Shown: positions 26,310-34,303 of the stretch, piece after piece
Position numbering within the stretch: position 1 is the first letter of the stretch
How the letters are laid out: each line of letters starts with the position of its first letter
NCBI RefSeq assembly: GCF_001425085.1
Contig: NZ_LMDN01000002.1
Span: 335,796-399,795 of the forward strand
Length of the DNA stretch: 64,000 nt
DNA from: Leifsonia sp. Root4
GTDB lineage: Bacteria > Actinomycetota > Actinomycetes > Actinomycetales > Microbacteriaceae
Direction: 5' to 3'
The notes under the pieces: generated by a model
The model's database searches: none
What the model saw: only the letters and a program-made list of their open reading frames with translations
Told to the model about the DNA's origin: nothing
Position numbers and translations under genes: made by a program

Positions 26310-28085
26310 ATGAACTCTGTTTCGACGAACTCTTTTTCGACCACCGGCGCAACCGCGCCCCACTTCTCGGCCCCCGCCTCGAGCGCGAGCAGCTCGACAT
26401 CCGGCACCCGCAGCGCGCCATCCGCTGCCGTCGCCGCACCGACGGTGTCCGCCAGGGTCGCCGAGGCCATCGCCAGCCAAATCAGCGATGTCTTCGGGCT
26501 CATGGGCAACGGCAACGCCTACTTCATCGATGCGCTCAGCGGCACCGGAGCCGCGTTCACCGCGGTACGACACGAGACCGCGGCCGTGGCCGCCGCCGAC
26601 GCCTACTATCGCGCCGGAGGACGCATTGCGGCCGGCACTGTCACCTACGGCGCCGGATTCACCAACACGGCCACCGCCCTGGCCGAGGCGGCGCAGGCGC
26701 GCATCCCGCTCGTTCTCGTCGTCGGCGAGGCGCCGACGACGGGCCTGCGCCCCTGGGACATCGAGCAGAGTTCCTTCGCGGCGTCACTCGGCGTTCCGAC
26801 CATCGTCGTGAACGCAGCGGATGCCACGCGCCAGACCATCCACGCCATCGAACGCGCGTTGGCCCGCCGCTCCCCCGTCGTGCTGGCCATCCCCTACGAC
26901 CTCGCCGCCGCCCCGAGCTCCGAGCACAGCGGCGACGCCACACCGGTCGTTCGGGCGCCGCACCCCGTGCGCCCCGACCCCATCGACACGGATGCCGCCG
27001 CCGCCGCGATCGCCGCCGCAGAGCGCCCGCTCCTCCTCGCCGGCCGGGGTGCATGGGCCGCGGGCGCCGGCGAGGCGCTCGGCCGTCTGGCGGAGCTCAG
27101 CAGCGCCGTGACCGCGAGCACGGCGCTCGGCCGCGGCATCTTCCCCCGCGCCGAGTTCGACCTCGGCGTGACCGGCGGATTCGGCCAGGAGGACGCGATG
27201 CACCTCGTCGGCAGCGCCGACGTCGTGCTCGTCGTCGGCGCGAGCCTCAACCAGTTCACCATGCAGTTCGGTTCGCTCATCCCGGCCGGCACCACCGTCA
27301 TCCGCATCGACGACGAGGAGCGCAGCCACCCCATCGTCACGCACTTCGTGCACGGCGATGCCCGGCTGGCCGTCGAGGCGATCGCCGACCGCATCGAGCG
27401 ACTGCAGTCGAAGCCGTCCGGCTGGCGCGAGTCGGTTGCAGGCCTCCGCGACGGTAGCCTGCGCGCGCGGCCGACGGGAGAGGTGGCGCTGCCGGACGGG
27501 CAGCTCGACCCCCGCCTGATCGCGACGCGACTGGCGGCGCTGCTGCCGGAGGATCGGGTCGTCGTCTCGGACGGCGGCCACTTCATCGGCTGGGCCAACA
27601 TGTACTGGCCGATCGCCTCGCCGAACCGCATGGTGATGGTCGGCACGGCGTTCCAGAGCATCGGCCTCGGCTTCCCGAGCGCGGTCGGTGCCGCCCGCGC
27701 CCTGCCGGAGGCGACCCTCGTCGTCACCACCGGCGACGGCGGAGGGCTCATGGCGCTCGCGGATCTCGACTCGGTCATCCGCACCGCACGGCGCGCGATC
27801 ATCGTCGTCTGGAATGACGCGGCCTACGGCGCCGAGGTGCACGTCTACGGACGCCTCGGCCTCGGCCAGGGCCCGATGCAGATCGAGCAGGCGGATTTCG
27901 CCGCGCTCGGCCGGGCACTCGGGGCGCGCGGCAGCGTCATCCACTCGCTCGCCGATCTGGCCGAGTTCGAGCAGTGGCTGGCGGATGAGGGCGCCGGCAC
28001 CTTCGTGCTCGACTGCCGCGTCTCGCCGAGCATCGTCGCGCCGTTCCAGGACGAGATCTACGAGGTCAACGCCCGCAAGCACTGA
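26310..28085 (+). CDS. Thiamine diphosphate-dependent enzyme, substrate unknown
   Basis: The 591-residue protein has the three-domain acetolactate-synthase/decarboxylase fold. The N-terminal Pyr domain has catalytic Glu89 in VRHETAAVAAADAYY, and the C-terminal PP domain has GDGG at 475-478 followed by NDAAYG. The first 45 residues are a Ser/Thr/Ala-rich low-complexity tail absent from most relatives. AAGGA precedes the ATG. It lies between hpaI and hpaG, so it may act on a 2-oxo acid in aromatic breakdown, such as an arylpyruvate. True acetolactate synthase is unlikely in this setting and no small subunit is present. Confidence 0.8.
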   Translation: MNSVSTNSFSTTGATAPHFSAPASSASSSTSGTRSAPSAAVAAPTVSARVAEAIASQISDVFGLMGNGNAYFIDALSGTGAAFTAVRHETAAVAAADAYYRAGGRIAAGTVTYGAGFTNTATALAEAAQARIPLVLVVGEAPTTGLRPWDIEQSSFAASLGVPTIVVNAADATRQTIHAIERALARRSPVVLAIPYDLAAAPSSEHSGDATPVVRAPHPVRPDPIDTDAAAAAIAAAERPLLLAGRGAWAAGAGEALGRLAELSSAVTASTALGRGIFPRAEFDLGVTGGFGQEDAMHLVGSADVVLVVGASLNQFTMQFGSLIPAGTTVIRIDDEERSHPIVTHFVHGDARLAVEAIADRIERLQSKPSGWRESVAGLRDGSLRARPTGEVALPDGQLDPRLIATRLAALLPEDRVVVSDGGHFIGWANMYWPIASPNRMVMVGTAFQSIGLGFPSAVGAARALPEATLVVTTGDGGGLMALADLDSVIRTARRAIIVVWNDAAYGAEVHVYGRLGLGQGPMQIEQADFAALGRALGARGSVIHSLADLAEFEQWLADEGAGTFVLDCRVSPSIVAPFQDEIYEVNARKH

Positions 28086-28103
28086 GCGTGTGCGCGGGGG
28101 CCA

Positions 28104-28946
28104 TCACCCGCCCAACCGGATCGCGACGATTCCGCTGACCGCGACCACGGTCGCGGTCAGCCGCCACGGGCTGAACCGTTCACGGAAGACGAGATAGCCG
28201 ATCACACCGGCGGCGAGCACGCCGGTCTCCCGCAGCGCCGAGACGACGGCCAGCGGTGCAAGCGTCTGCGCCCACACAACGATCGTGTAGGCGACGAGCG
28301 AGAGGATGCCGCCGATGGCTCCCATCGGCGCATGCCTGCGCATGCCGCGCAGCATCTCGGCGCGGTCACGCGAGAGCAGGAAGCAGACGATCGGGATGCT
28401 CACCCCCTGCAGTAGGAAGAGCCACGCCGCGTAGCCGAGCGGTTCGCCCGAGAGCCGGACACCCATGCCGTCGATCACCGAGTAGGCGGTGATCGTGACG
28501 CCGACCGCGACGGCCATCCAGGTCCCTCCCCCACCCTTGCCACGCGGCGACCATGACAGCGCGAACAACGATGCGGCGACGACGGCGACACCGCCGAGCT
28601 GTGCCGGCGTCATCTGCTCGCCGAGCAGCGTCGTCGAGAACAGTGTCACGCCGAGCACGGCGATGCCGCGGGTGAGCGGATAGGTACGGCCGAACTCCGA
28701 CTTCGCATACGCCGCCGTCAGCAACACGAGGTACAGCGTCTGTACGGCGGCCGACACGAGAATGTACGGCCAGACCTCCGCCGGGGGGAACGGCAACACG
28801 ACACAGCCGATCGCTCCGACGACCAGATAGACCAAGCCGATCAACGCCGACGACACCAGCCGAGCCGGAATCGCCTTGGCGATGGCATTCCAGATGCCGT
28901 GCAAGAGTGCGGCTGCGAGAACGATGAGCAGGACGGTTCCGCTCAC
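28104..28946 (-). CDS. EamA/DMT family transporter
   Basis: The 280-residue membrane protein has ten predicted helices in two EamA halves. GIWNAIAKAIPARL is in helix 1 and the second half runs from about residue 145. Such proteins export or exchange metabolites. The GTG start has GGAG eight bases upstream. It is convergent with the ThDP enzyme gene, with only 18 bases between their stops, and divergent from hpaG. Efflux of an aromatic intermediate is possible, but nothing in the sequence fixes the substrate. Confidence 0.8.
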   Translation of the reverse strand: MSGTVLLIVLAAALLHGIWNAIAKAIPARLVSSALIGLVYLVVGAIGCVVLPFPPAEVWPYILVSAAVQTLYLVLLTAAYAKSEFGRTYPLTRGIAVLGVTLFSTTLLGEQMTPAQLGGVAVVAASLFALSWSPRGKGGGGTWMAVAVGVTITAYSVIDGMGVRLSGEPLGYAAWLFLLQGVSIPIVCFLLSRDRAEMLRGMRRHAPMGAIGGILSLVAYTIVVWAQTLAPLAVVSALRETGVLAAGVIGYLVFRERFSPWRLTATVVAVSGIVAIRLGG

Positions 28947-29104
28947 ATCGACACTCCGACGGTGGGGGCAGTGATCATTCGCGTCCGCGCTCCTTCAGTA
29001 ATGTTTGCGTTGCCATTACCTTATCCATGCGGTGAACGTTGTGCGAACGATTCGTGAATTCCACGTAACATCCCCGCCGCGGCGAGCGCTCGGCGACACG
29101 GGGC

Positions 29105-29143
29105 TTGCATCGACCGCCAGATCGTATATCATTTGGAATAACG
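29105..29143 (+). promoter_or_regulatory. hpaG operon promoter with overlapping GntR-type operator
   Basis: TTGCAT (29105-29110) and TATCAT (29127-29132) are spaced by 16 bases and could be -35 and -10. The operator-like ATCGTATATCAT (29121-29132) covers the -10, which suits repression. The match to the site at 17061-17083 continues through ATTTGGA. The regulator gene itself lies in the operon, so feedback control is likely. Confidence 0.55.
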
Positions 29144-29161
29144 TAGACGACGAGGATGTCC

Positions 29162-30694
29162 ATGAACGCAGATCTCACGAGCCGACCGGCCGAGGCCACG
29201 CCCGCCACCACGGAGGGAATCCCAGGAACGCCCGGCAAGATCATCGCCGTGCACCTGAACTACCCGTCCAGGGCGGCGCAGCGCGGTCGCGTTCCGGCCA
29301 AGCCCTCATATTTCCTCAAGCCGGCCAGCTCCCTCGCCGCATCGGGCGACACCCTTGAGCGCCCCGCCGGCGCCGAACTCCTCGCCTTCGAGGGCGAGAT
29401 CGCGATCATCATCGGCCGGCGCACCCGGCGCGTCTCCCCCGCCGAGGGGTGGGCGGCCATCTCGGGCGTGACCGCCGCCAACGACTTCGGCATCTACGAT
29501 CTCCGCACGGCCGACAAGGGCTCGAACCTCCGCTCCAAGGGCGGCGACGGTTTCACTCCGCTCGGCCCGCGCGTCATCCCGGCCGCCGCCGTCGACCCCG
29601 CCGGACTGCGCGTGCGCACCTGGGTCAACGGCGCTCTCGTGCAGAACGACACGACAGCCGAGCTGCTCTTCCCCTTCGGCCAGCTCGTCGCCGACCTCTC
29701 CCAGCTGCTCACCCTCGAGCCGGGAGACGTCATCCTCACCGGAACGCCGGCCGGCTCCTCCGTGGTGCTGCCGGGCGATGTCGTCGAGGTCGAGGTCGAC
29801 GCACCGGATGCCGCAGGCACTCCGAGCACCGGCCGACTCGTCACCACGATCACCGAGGGCCGGGCGGCGTTCGGTGACTTCGGCAGCACGCCGACCGTCG
29901 ACGATCTGCAGCGGATCGAGGCGTGGGGCAGCGAGGACGAGCACGCCGCGGCCGTCGCGGCCGGACGCGCCAGCGCGCTGGAGGCGGCATCCGCCTTCGA
30001 GCTCAGCGACGAGCTCACCCGGCAGATCAACGCGGTCGCCGTTGCCACCCTCTCCGTCGCCCTGCGCAAGCGCGGCTACCACGACATCTTCATCGAGGGC
30101 GTCTCGTCCAACCACCCGGGCGCACGGCTGCTCGGGCGCGCGAAGACGCTGCGCTTCATCCCGTTCCGCCCCGATCTCTTCGCCAGTCACGGCGGCGGCT
30201 TCAACGCCCAGAAGCTCGCATTCGACACCGTCGAGGCCGGAGAGGTGCTCGTGATCGAGGCCCGCGGCGAGCGCGGCACCGGCACCGTCGGCGACGTGCT
30301 GGCCCTTCGCGCCCAGGTGCGCGGTGCGGCGGGCATCGTCACCGATGGCGGCGTGCGCGACTTCGACGTCGTCGCCGGTTTCGACATCCCCGTCTTCTCG
30401 CAGGGCGCGCACCCCAGCGTGCTCGGGCGCCGGCACGTGCCGTGGGAGGTGGATGTGACCATCGCATGCGGCGGTGCGGCCGTGCAGCCTGGCGACGTGA
30501 TCGTCGGCGACGGCGACGGCGTCATCGTGATCCCTCCGCAGCTCGTGCACGAGGTCGTGGCCGAGGCGCTCGAACAGGAACGTCAGGACGCCTACGTGGC
30601 CGAGCAGGTCGCGAGCGGCGCCGCCGTCGACGGGTTGTTCCCCATGAACGCCGCCTGGAAGGCACGCTACGACGAATGGGAGGGCCCCCGATGA
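29162..30694 (+). CDS. hpaG: HpaG-type FAH domain fused to an RraA-like domain
   Basis: Residues 20-235 form a fumarylacetoacetate-hydrolase domain (metal ligands in LAFEGEIAIIIGRR, GVTAANDFGIYDLR, LTGTPAGSSVVLPGD) like HpaG, the OPET decarboxylase/HHDD isomerase. Residues 290-505 form an RraA-like domain of the 4-hydroxy-4-methyl-2-oxoglutarate aldolase/oxaloacetate decarboxylase group. Its signature is GIVTDGGVRD, with GDVIVGDGDGVIVIP. In E. coli HpaG both halves are FAH domains, so this 510-residue fusion is different. The RraA half may provide decarboxylation, or stand in for the missing hpaF isomerase. The start at 29162 has GAGG six bases upstream. The stop overlaps the GntR start (ATGA). 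Confidence 0.85.
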   Translation: MNADLTSRPAEATPATTEGIPGTPGKIIAVHLNYPSRAAQRGRVPAKPSYFLKPASSLAASGDTLERPAGAELLAFEGEIAIIIGRRTRRVSPAEGWAAISGVTAANDFGIYDLRTADKGSNLRSKGGDGFTPLGPRVIPAAAVDPAGLRVRTWVNGALVQNDTTAELLFPFGQLVADLSQLLTLEPGDVILTGTPAGSSVVLPGDVVEVEVDAPDAAGTPSTGRLVTTITEGRAAFGDFGSTPTVDDLQRIEAWGSEDEHAAAVAAGRASALEAASAFELSDELTRQINAVAVATLSVALRKRGYHDIFIEGVSSNHPGARLLGRAKTLRFIPFRPDLFASHGGGFNAQKLAFDTVEAGEVLVIEARGERGTGTVGDVLALRAQVRGAAGIVTDGGVRDFDVVAGFDIPVFSQGAHPSVLGRRHVPWEVDVTIACGGAAVQPGDVIVGDGDGVIVIPPQLVHEVVAEALEQERQDAYVAEQVASGAAVDGLFPMNAAWKARYDEWEGPR

Positions 30695-31419
30695 CCGCCG
30701 TGACAGCCGAGCCGACGAGCGAGGACACCACGCTGAGCAAGGCCCAGCGCTCCTACCGCTACATCCGCGAGCGCATCAATGACGGCCGTTACGTTCCCGG
30801 CTTCCGACTGGTGCTCGGCCAGATCGCCAAGGAGCTCGACGTCAGCGTTGTGCCGGTGCGCGAGGCGATCCGCCTGCTCGAGGCCGAGGGCCTCGTCACC
30901 TTCGAACGGAACGTCGGCGCCCAGGTCGCCATGATCAAGGAGACCGAGTACCTGCACACCATGCAGACGCTCAGCATCGTCGAGGGCGCTGCGACCGCGC
31001 TCTCCGCCCCGTTCATCACGCCGGAGCACATTGCGCGGGCACGCGCCATCAACGAGCGCATGATCGCCTGCCTCGACGACTTCGACCCGCACAACTTCAC
31101 CGCCCTCAACCTCGAGTTCCACTCGGTCCTGTTCGAGGAATGCCCCAACCCGCACATCCTCGAGCTGGTGCACCGCGGCTGGAACCGGATGAACGTTCTG
31201 CGTGACTCCAGCTTCAGTTTCGTACCGGGCCGAGCGAGGGCATCGGTGGAGGAGCACGAGGGAATCCTCAGACTTCTCGAATCGGATGCCGCCCCCATCG
31301 AGATCGAGCTCACCGCCAGGGCCCACCGCACAGCCACCCTCGACGCGATGCTCGCCTACCAGGCAGAACACAAACGACCAGAACCGCGCCAGACCACGGC
31401 CTCAGCAACGGAGATTTGA
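30691..31419 (+). CDS. GntR family regulator (FadR/FCD subfamily) of the hpa cluster
   Basis: The 242-residue protein has a winged helix-turn-helix at residues 20-88 (RERINDGRYVPGFRLVLGQIAKELDVS, VPVREAIRLLEAEGLV). An all-helical FCD ligand domain covers about 95-225, with metal/ligand residues such as HSVLFEECPN. FCD regulators usually repress catabolic operons until an organic acid binds. The gene overlaps hpaG by four bases and precedes hpaE by six. The three GTATA-centred sites at 17063, 24479 and 29121 are its likely operators. The inducer could be homoprotocatechuate or a ring-cleavage product. Confidence 0.88.
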   Translation: MTAVTAEPTSEDTTLSKAQRSYRYIRERINDGRYVPGFRLVLGQIAKELDVSVVPVREAIRLLEAEGLVTFERNVGAQVAMIKETEYLHTMQTLSIVEGAATALSAPFITPEHIARARAINERMIACLDDFDPHNFTALNLEFHSVLFEECPNPHILELVHRGWNRMNVLRDSSFSFVPGRARASVEEHEGILRLLESDAAPIEIELTARAHRTATLDAMLAYQAEHKRPEPRQTTASATEI

Positions 31420-31425
31420 GAAACC

Positions 31426-32925
31426 ATGAGTCACTACATTCCCGAGAACCTGCCCGCTTCGATCCAGCACTTCATCGACGGGCAGTTCGTCGACTCGGTC
31501 GGCGGCGAGACCTTCGACGTGCTCGACCCCGTGTCGAACGAGAGCTACGTCCAGGCAGCCGCCGGCCAGAAGGCCGACATCGACCTGGCCGTCGCCGCCG
31601 CCAAGCGCGCATTCGACAGCGGCCCGTGGCCTCGGATGCTGCCACGCCAGCGCTCGCGGATCCTGCACACGGTCGCCGACCTCATCGAGGCCCGCGATCA
31701 GCGTCTCGCCGAGCTGGAGACCTTCGACACCGGCCTGCCGATCACCCAGGCGCTCGGTCAGGCACAGCGCGCCGCGGAGAACTTCCGCTTCTTCGCGGAC
31801 CTCATCGTGGCCCAGAGCGACGACACCTACAAGGTCCCCGGCCGCCAGGTGAACTACGTCAACCGCAAGCCGATCGGCGTCGCCGGCCTGATCACCCCGT
31901 GGAACACGCCGTTCATGCTCGAGTCGTGGAAGCTCGCACCCGCGCTGGCAACCGGCAACACGGTCGTGCTGAAGCCGGCCGAGTTCACACCGCTCTCCGC
32001 CAGCCTCTGGGCGGAGATCTTCCGCGAGGCCGGCGTGCCGGACGGCGTGTTCAACCTCGTCAACGGCCTCGGCGAGGAGGCGGGCGACGCGCTCGTCAAG
32101 CACCCCGACGTTCCGCTGATCTCCTTCACCGGCGAGAGCCGCACCGGCCAGATCATCTTCGGCAACGCCGCCCCGTTCCTCAAGGGGCTCTCGATGGAGC
32201 TCGGCGGCAAGTCCCCCGCCGTCGTCTTCGCCGACGCCGACCTCGAGGCGGCCCTGGACGCCACCGTGTTCGGCGTGTTCTCGCTGAACGGCGAGCGCTG
32301 CACCGCCGGCAGCCGCGTGCTCGTCGAGCGCTCGATCTACGACGACTTCGTCGCCCGCTACGCGGCCCGCGCGAAGGCCATCGTCGTCGGCGACCCGCAC
32401 GACCCGAAGACCGAGGTCGGCGCGCTCGTGCACCCCGAGCACTACGAGAAGGTCATGAGCTACGTCGAGATCGGCAAGACCGAGGCTCGCCTCGTGGCCG
32501 GCGGAGGGCGCCCGGACGGGCTGCCGACCGGCAACTACGTCGCGCCGACCGTCTTCGCCGATGTGTCGCCGGATGCCCGCATCTTCCAGGAGGAGATCTT
32601 CGGACCCGTCGTCGCCATCACGCCATTCGACAGCGACGAGGAGGCGCTCGAGCTCGCCAACAACACCCGCTACGGGTTGGCCGCGTACATCTGGACGAAC
32701 AACCTCAAGCGCGCGCACAACTTCTCGCAGCAGGTCGAGGCCGGCATGGTGTGGCTGAACTCGAACAACGTGCGCGACCTCCGCACCCCGTTCGGCGGCG
32801 TCAAGGCCTCCGGTCTCGGTCACGAGGGCGGGTACCGCTCGATTGACTTCTACACCGACCAGCAGGCCGTGCACATCACCCTGAACGAGGCGCACTCGCC
32901 GCGCTTCGGCACCGGCGGCCGTTAG
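31426..32925 (+). CDS. hpaE: 5-carboxymethyl-2-hydroxymuconate semialdehyde dehydrogenase
   Basis: HpaE oxidises the ring-cleavage product CHMS to 5-carboxymethyl-2-hydroxymuconate with NAD+. The 499-residue ALDH has TPWNTPFM near 158, catalytic Glu258 in MELGGKSP and Cys292 in NGERCTAGSR. The NGERC form is typical of the hydroxymuconic-semialdehyde group. It lies six bases after the GntR gene and 72 before hpaD, in one operon. The product would pass to HpaF/HpaG; no hpaF is found nearby. Confidence 0.93.
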   Translation: MSHYIPENLPASIQHFIDGQFVDSVGGETFDVLDPVSNESYVQAAAGQKADIDLAVAAAKRAFDSGPWPRMLPRQRSRILHTVADLIEARDQRLAELETFDTGLPITQALGQAQRAAENFRFFADLIVAQSDDTYKVPGRQVNYVNRKPIGVAGLITPWNTPFMLESWKLAPALATGNTVVLKPAEFTPLSASLWAEIFREAGVPDGVFNLVNGLGEEAGDALVKHPDVPLISFTGESRTGQIIFGNAAPFLKGLSMELGGKSPAVVFADADLEAALDATVFGVFSLNGERCTAGSRVLVERSIYDDFVARYAARAKAIVVGDPHDPKTEVGALVHPEHYEKVMSYVEIGKTEARLVAGGGRPDGLPTGNYVAPTVFADVSPDARIFQEEIFGPVVAITPFDSDEEALELANNTRYGLAAYIWTNNLKRAHNFSQQVEAGMVWLNSNNVRDLRTPFGGVKASGLGHEGGYRSIDFYTDQQAVHITLNEAHSPRFGTGGR

Positions 32926-32997
32926 CCGGCGCTCCCGGCATCCGTCCACCCCAGATTTCGACTCGCAGATTCAGCTCAAGGAAGAGAAAGCACCACC

Positions 32998-34107
32998 ATG
33001 ACCGAACCCGTCATCACCGATTCCAGCCCGATCCCCGCACCGGTAAACCGCGTGCCAACGCCCACTTCTCCCGCCCCCGACATCCTGCGCTGCGCCTACA
33101 TGGAGATCGTCGTCACCGACCTCGCCGCCTCGCGTGAGTTCTACGTCGACGTGCTCGGCCTCGTCGTCACCGAGGAAGATGCGACCACGATCTACCTGCG
33201 CAGCTTCGAGGAGTTCATCCACCACAACCTCGTGCTGCGCCAGGGCCCCGTCGCGGCCGTCGCCGCCTTCAGCTACCGGGTGCGCACGCCGGAAGACCTC
33301 GACCGGGCCGTCGCCTTCTACACCGAGCTCGGATGCCGCGTCGAGCGCAACACCGCCGGCTACACCAAGGGCATCGGCGACTCCGTGCGCGTCGAAGACC
33401 CGCTGGGCTTCCCCTACGAGTTCTTCCACGACGTCGAGCACGTCGAGCGTCTGGCGTGGGCGTACCACCTTCAGACACCGGGCTGCCTCGTGCGTCTCGA
33501 CCACTTCAACCAGGTCACGCCGGACGTGCCCCGCGCGGTCGCTTACATGGAGGACCTCGGCTTCCGCGTCACGGAGGACATCCAGGACGAGGCGGGCACC
33601 ACCTACGCCGCATGGATGCGCCGCAAGCCCACCGTGCACGACACGGCCATGACCGGCGGCGACGGCCCGCGCATGCACCACGTCGCCTTCGCCACGCACG
33701 AGAAGCACAACATCATCGCGATCTGCGACAAGCTGGGGGCCCTCCGCAAGTCGGACACGATCGAGCGCGGCCCGGGCCGCCACGGCGTCTCGAACGCGTT
33801 CTACCTGTACCTGCGCGACCCGGACGGCCACCGCGTCGAGATCTACACGCAGGACTACTACACGGGCGACCCCGACAACCCCGTCGTCACCTGGGACGTG
33901 CACGACAACCAGCGCCGTGACTGGTGGGGCAACCCGGTAGTGCCGAGCTGGTACACCGACGCATCGCTCGTGCTCGACCTGGACGGGCAGCCGCAGCCGC
34001 TCGTGACACGCACCGACGACTCCGAGATGGAGGTGACCGTCGGCGCCGACGGCTTCTCCTACACCCGCAAGGAAGACGGCGACTTCAAGCTCGGCCACAC
34101 GCTCTAG
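32998..34107 (+). CDS. hpaD: Homoprotocatechuate 2,3-dioxygenase (extradiol)
   Basis: It cleaves 3,4-dihydroxyphenylacetate with O2 to 5-carboxymethyl-2-hydroxymuconate semialdehyde. The 369 residues contain two vicinal-oxygen-chelate domains. Metal ligands are His169 (LDHFNQ), His228 (MHHVAF) and Glu281 (HRVEIY). The catalytic second-shell residues His214 (TVHDTA) and Tyr271 are also present. These five positions are each offset by 14 from the well-studied Brevibacterium fuscum enzyme (155, 214, 267, 200, 257), so the gene appears fully active. It is a type I extradiol enzyme, unlike E. coli HpaD. AAGGAAGAG precedes the ATG. A very strong terminator follows. Confidence 0.96.
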   Translation: MTEPVITDSSPIPAPVNRVPTPTSPAPDILRCAYMEIVVTDLAASREFYVDVLGLVVTEEDATTIYLRSFEEFIHHNLVLRQGPVAAVAAFSYRVRTPEDLDRAVAFYTELGCRVERNTAGYTKGIGDSVRVEDPLGFPYEFFHDVEHVERLAWAYHLQTPGCLVRLDHFNQVTPDVPRAVAYMEDLGFRVTEDIQDEAGTTYAAWMRRKPTVHDTAMTGGDGPRMHHVAFATHEKHNIIAICDKLGALRKSDTIERGPGRHGVSNAFYLYLRDPDGHRVEIYTQDYYTGDPDNPVVTWDVHDNQRRDWWGNPVVPSWYTDASLVLDLDGQPQPLVTRTDDSEMEVTVGADGFSYTRKEDGDFKLGHTL

Positions 34108-34159
34108 TCGCCGACACGCTCGCACGGTTCGCCATTCGATCGGTGCGGGCCCGCACACC

Positions 34160-34199
34160 GTGCAGGGGCCCGGGATATATCCCGGGCCCCTGCACTTTT
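34160..34199 (+). terminator. Strong terminator ending the hpa operon
   Basis: A perfect 36-base palindrome (34160-34195), GC-rich outside and ATAT at the centre, is followed by TTTT. It lies 52 bases after hpaD and marks the end of the 29-34 kb operon. Confidence 0.9.
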
Positions 34200-34303
34200 C
34201 TCGGGCCGCGGGAAAAGCAGGACACAGCCGAGCGGGAATCCATTATATTGATTAACAGTATTAGCCGCGGTCGGACCGACCGCTCGAGCGAACGGATCCC
34301 TTT

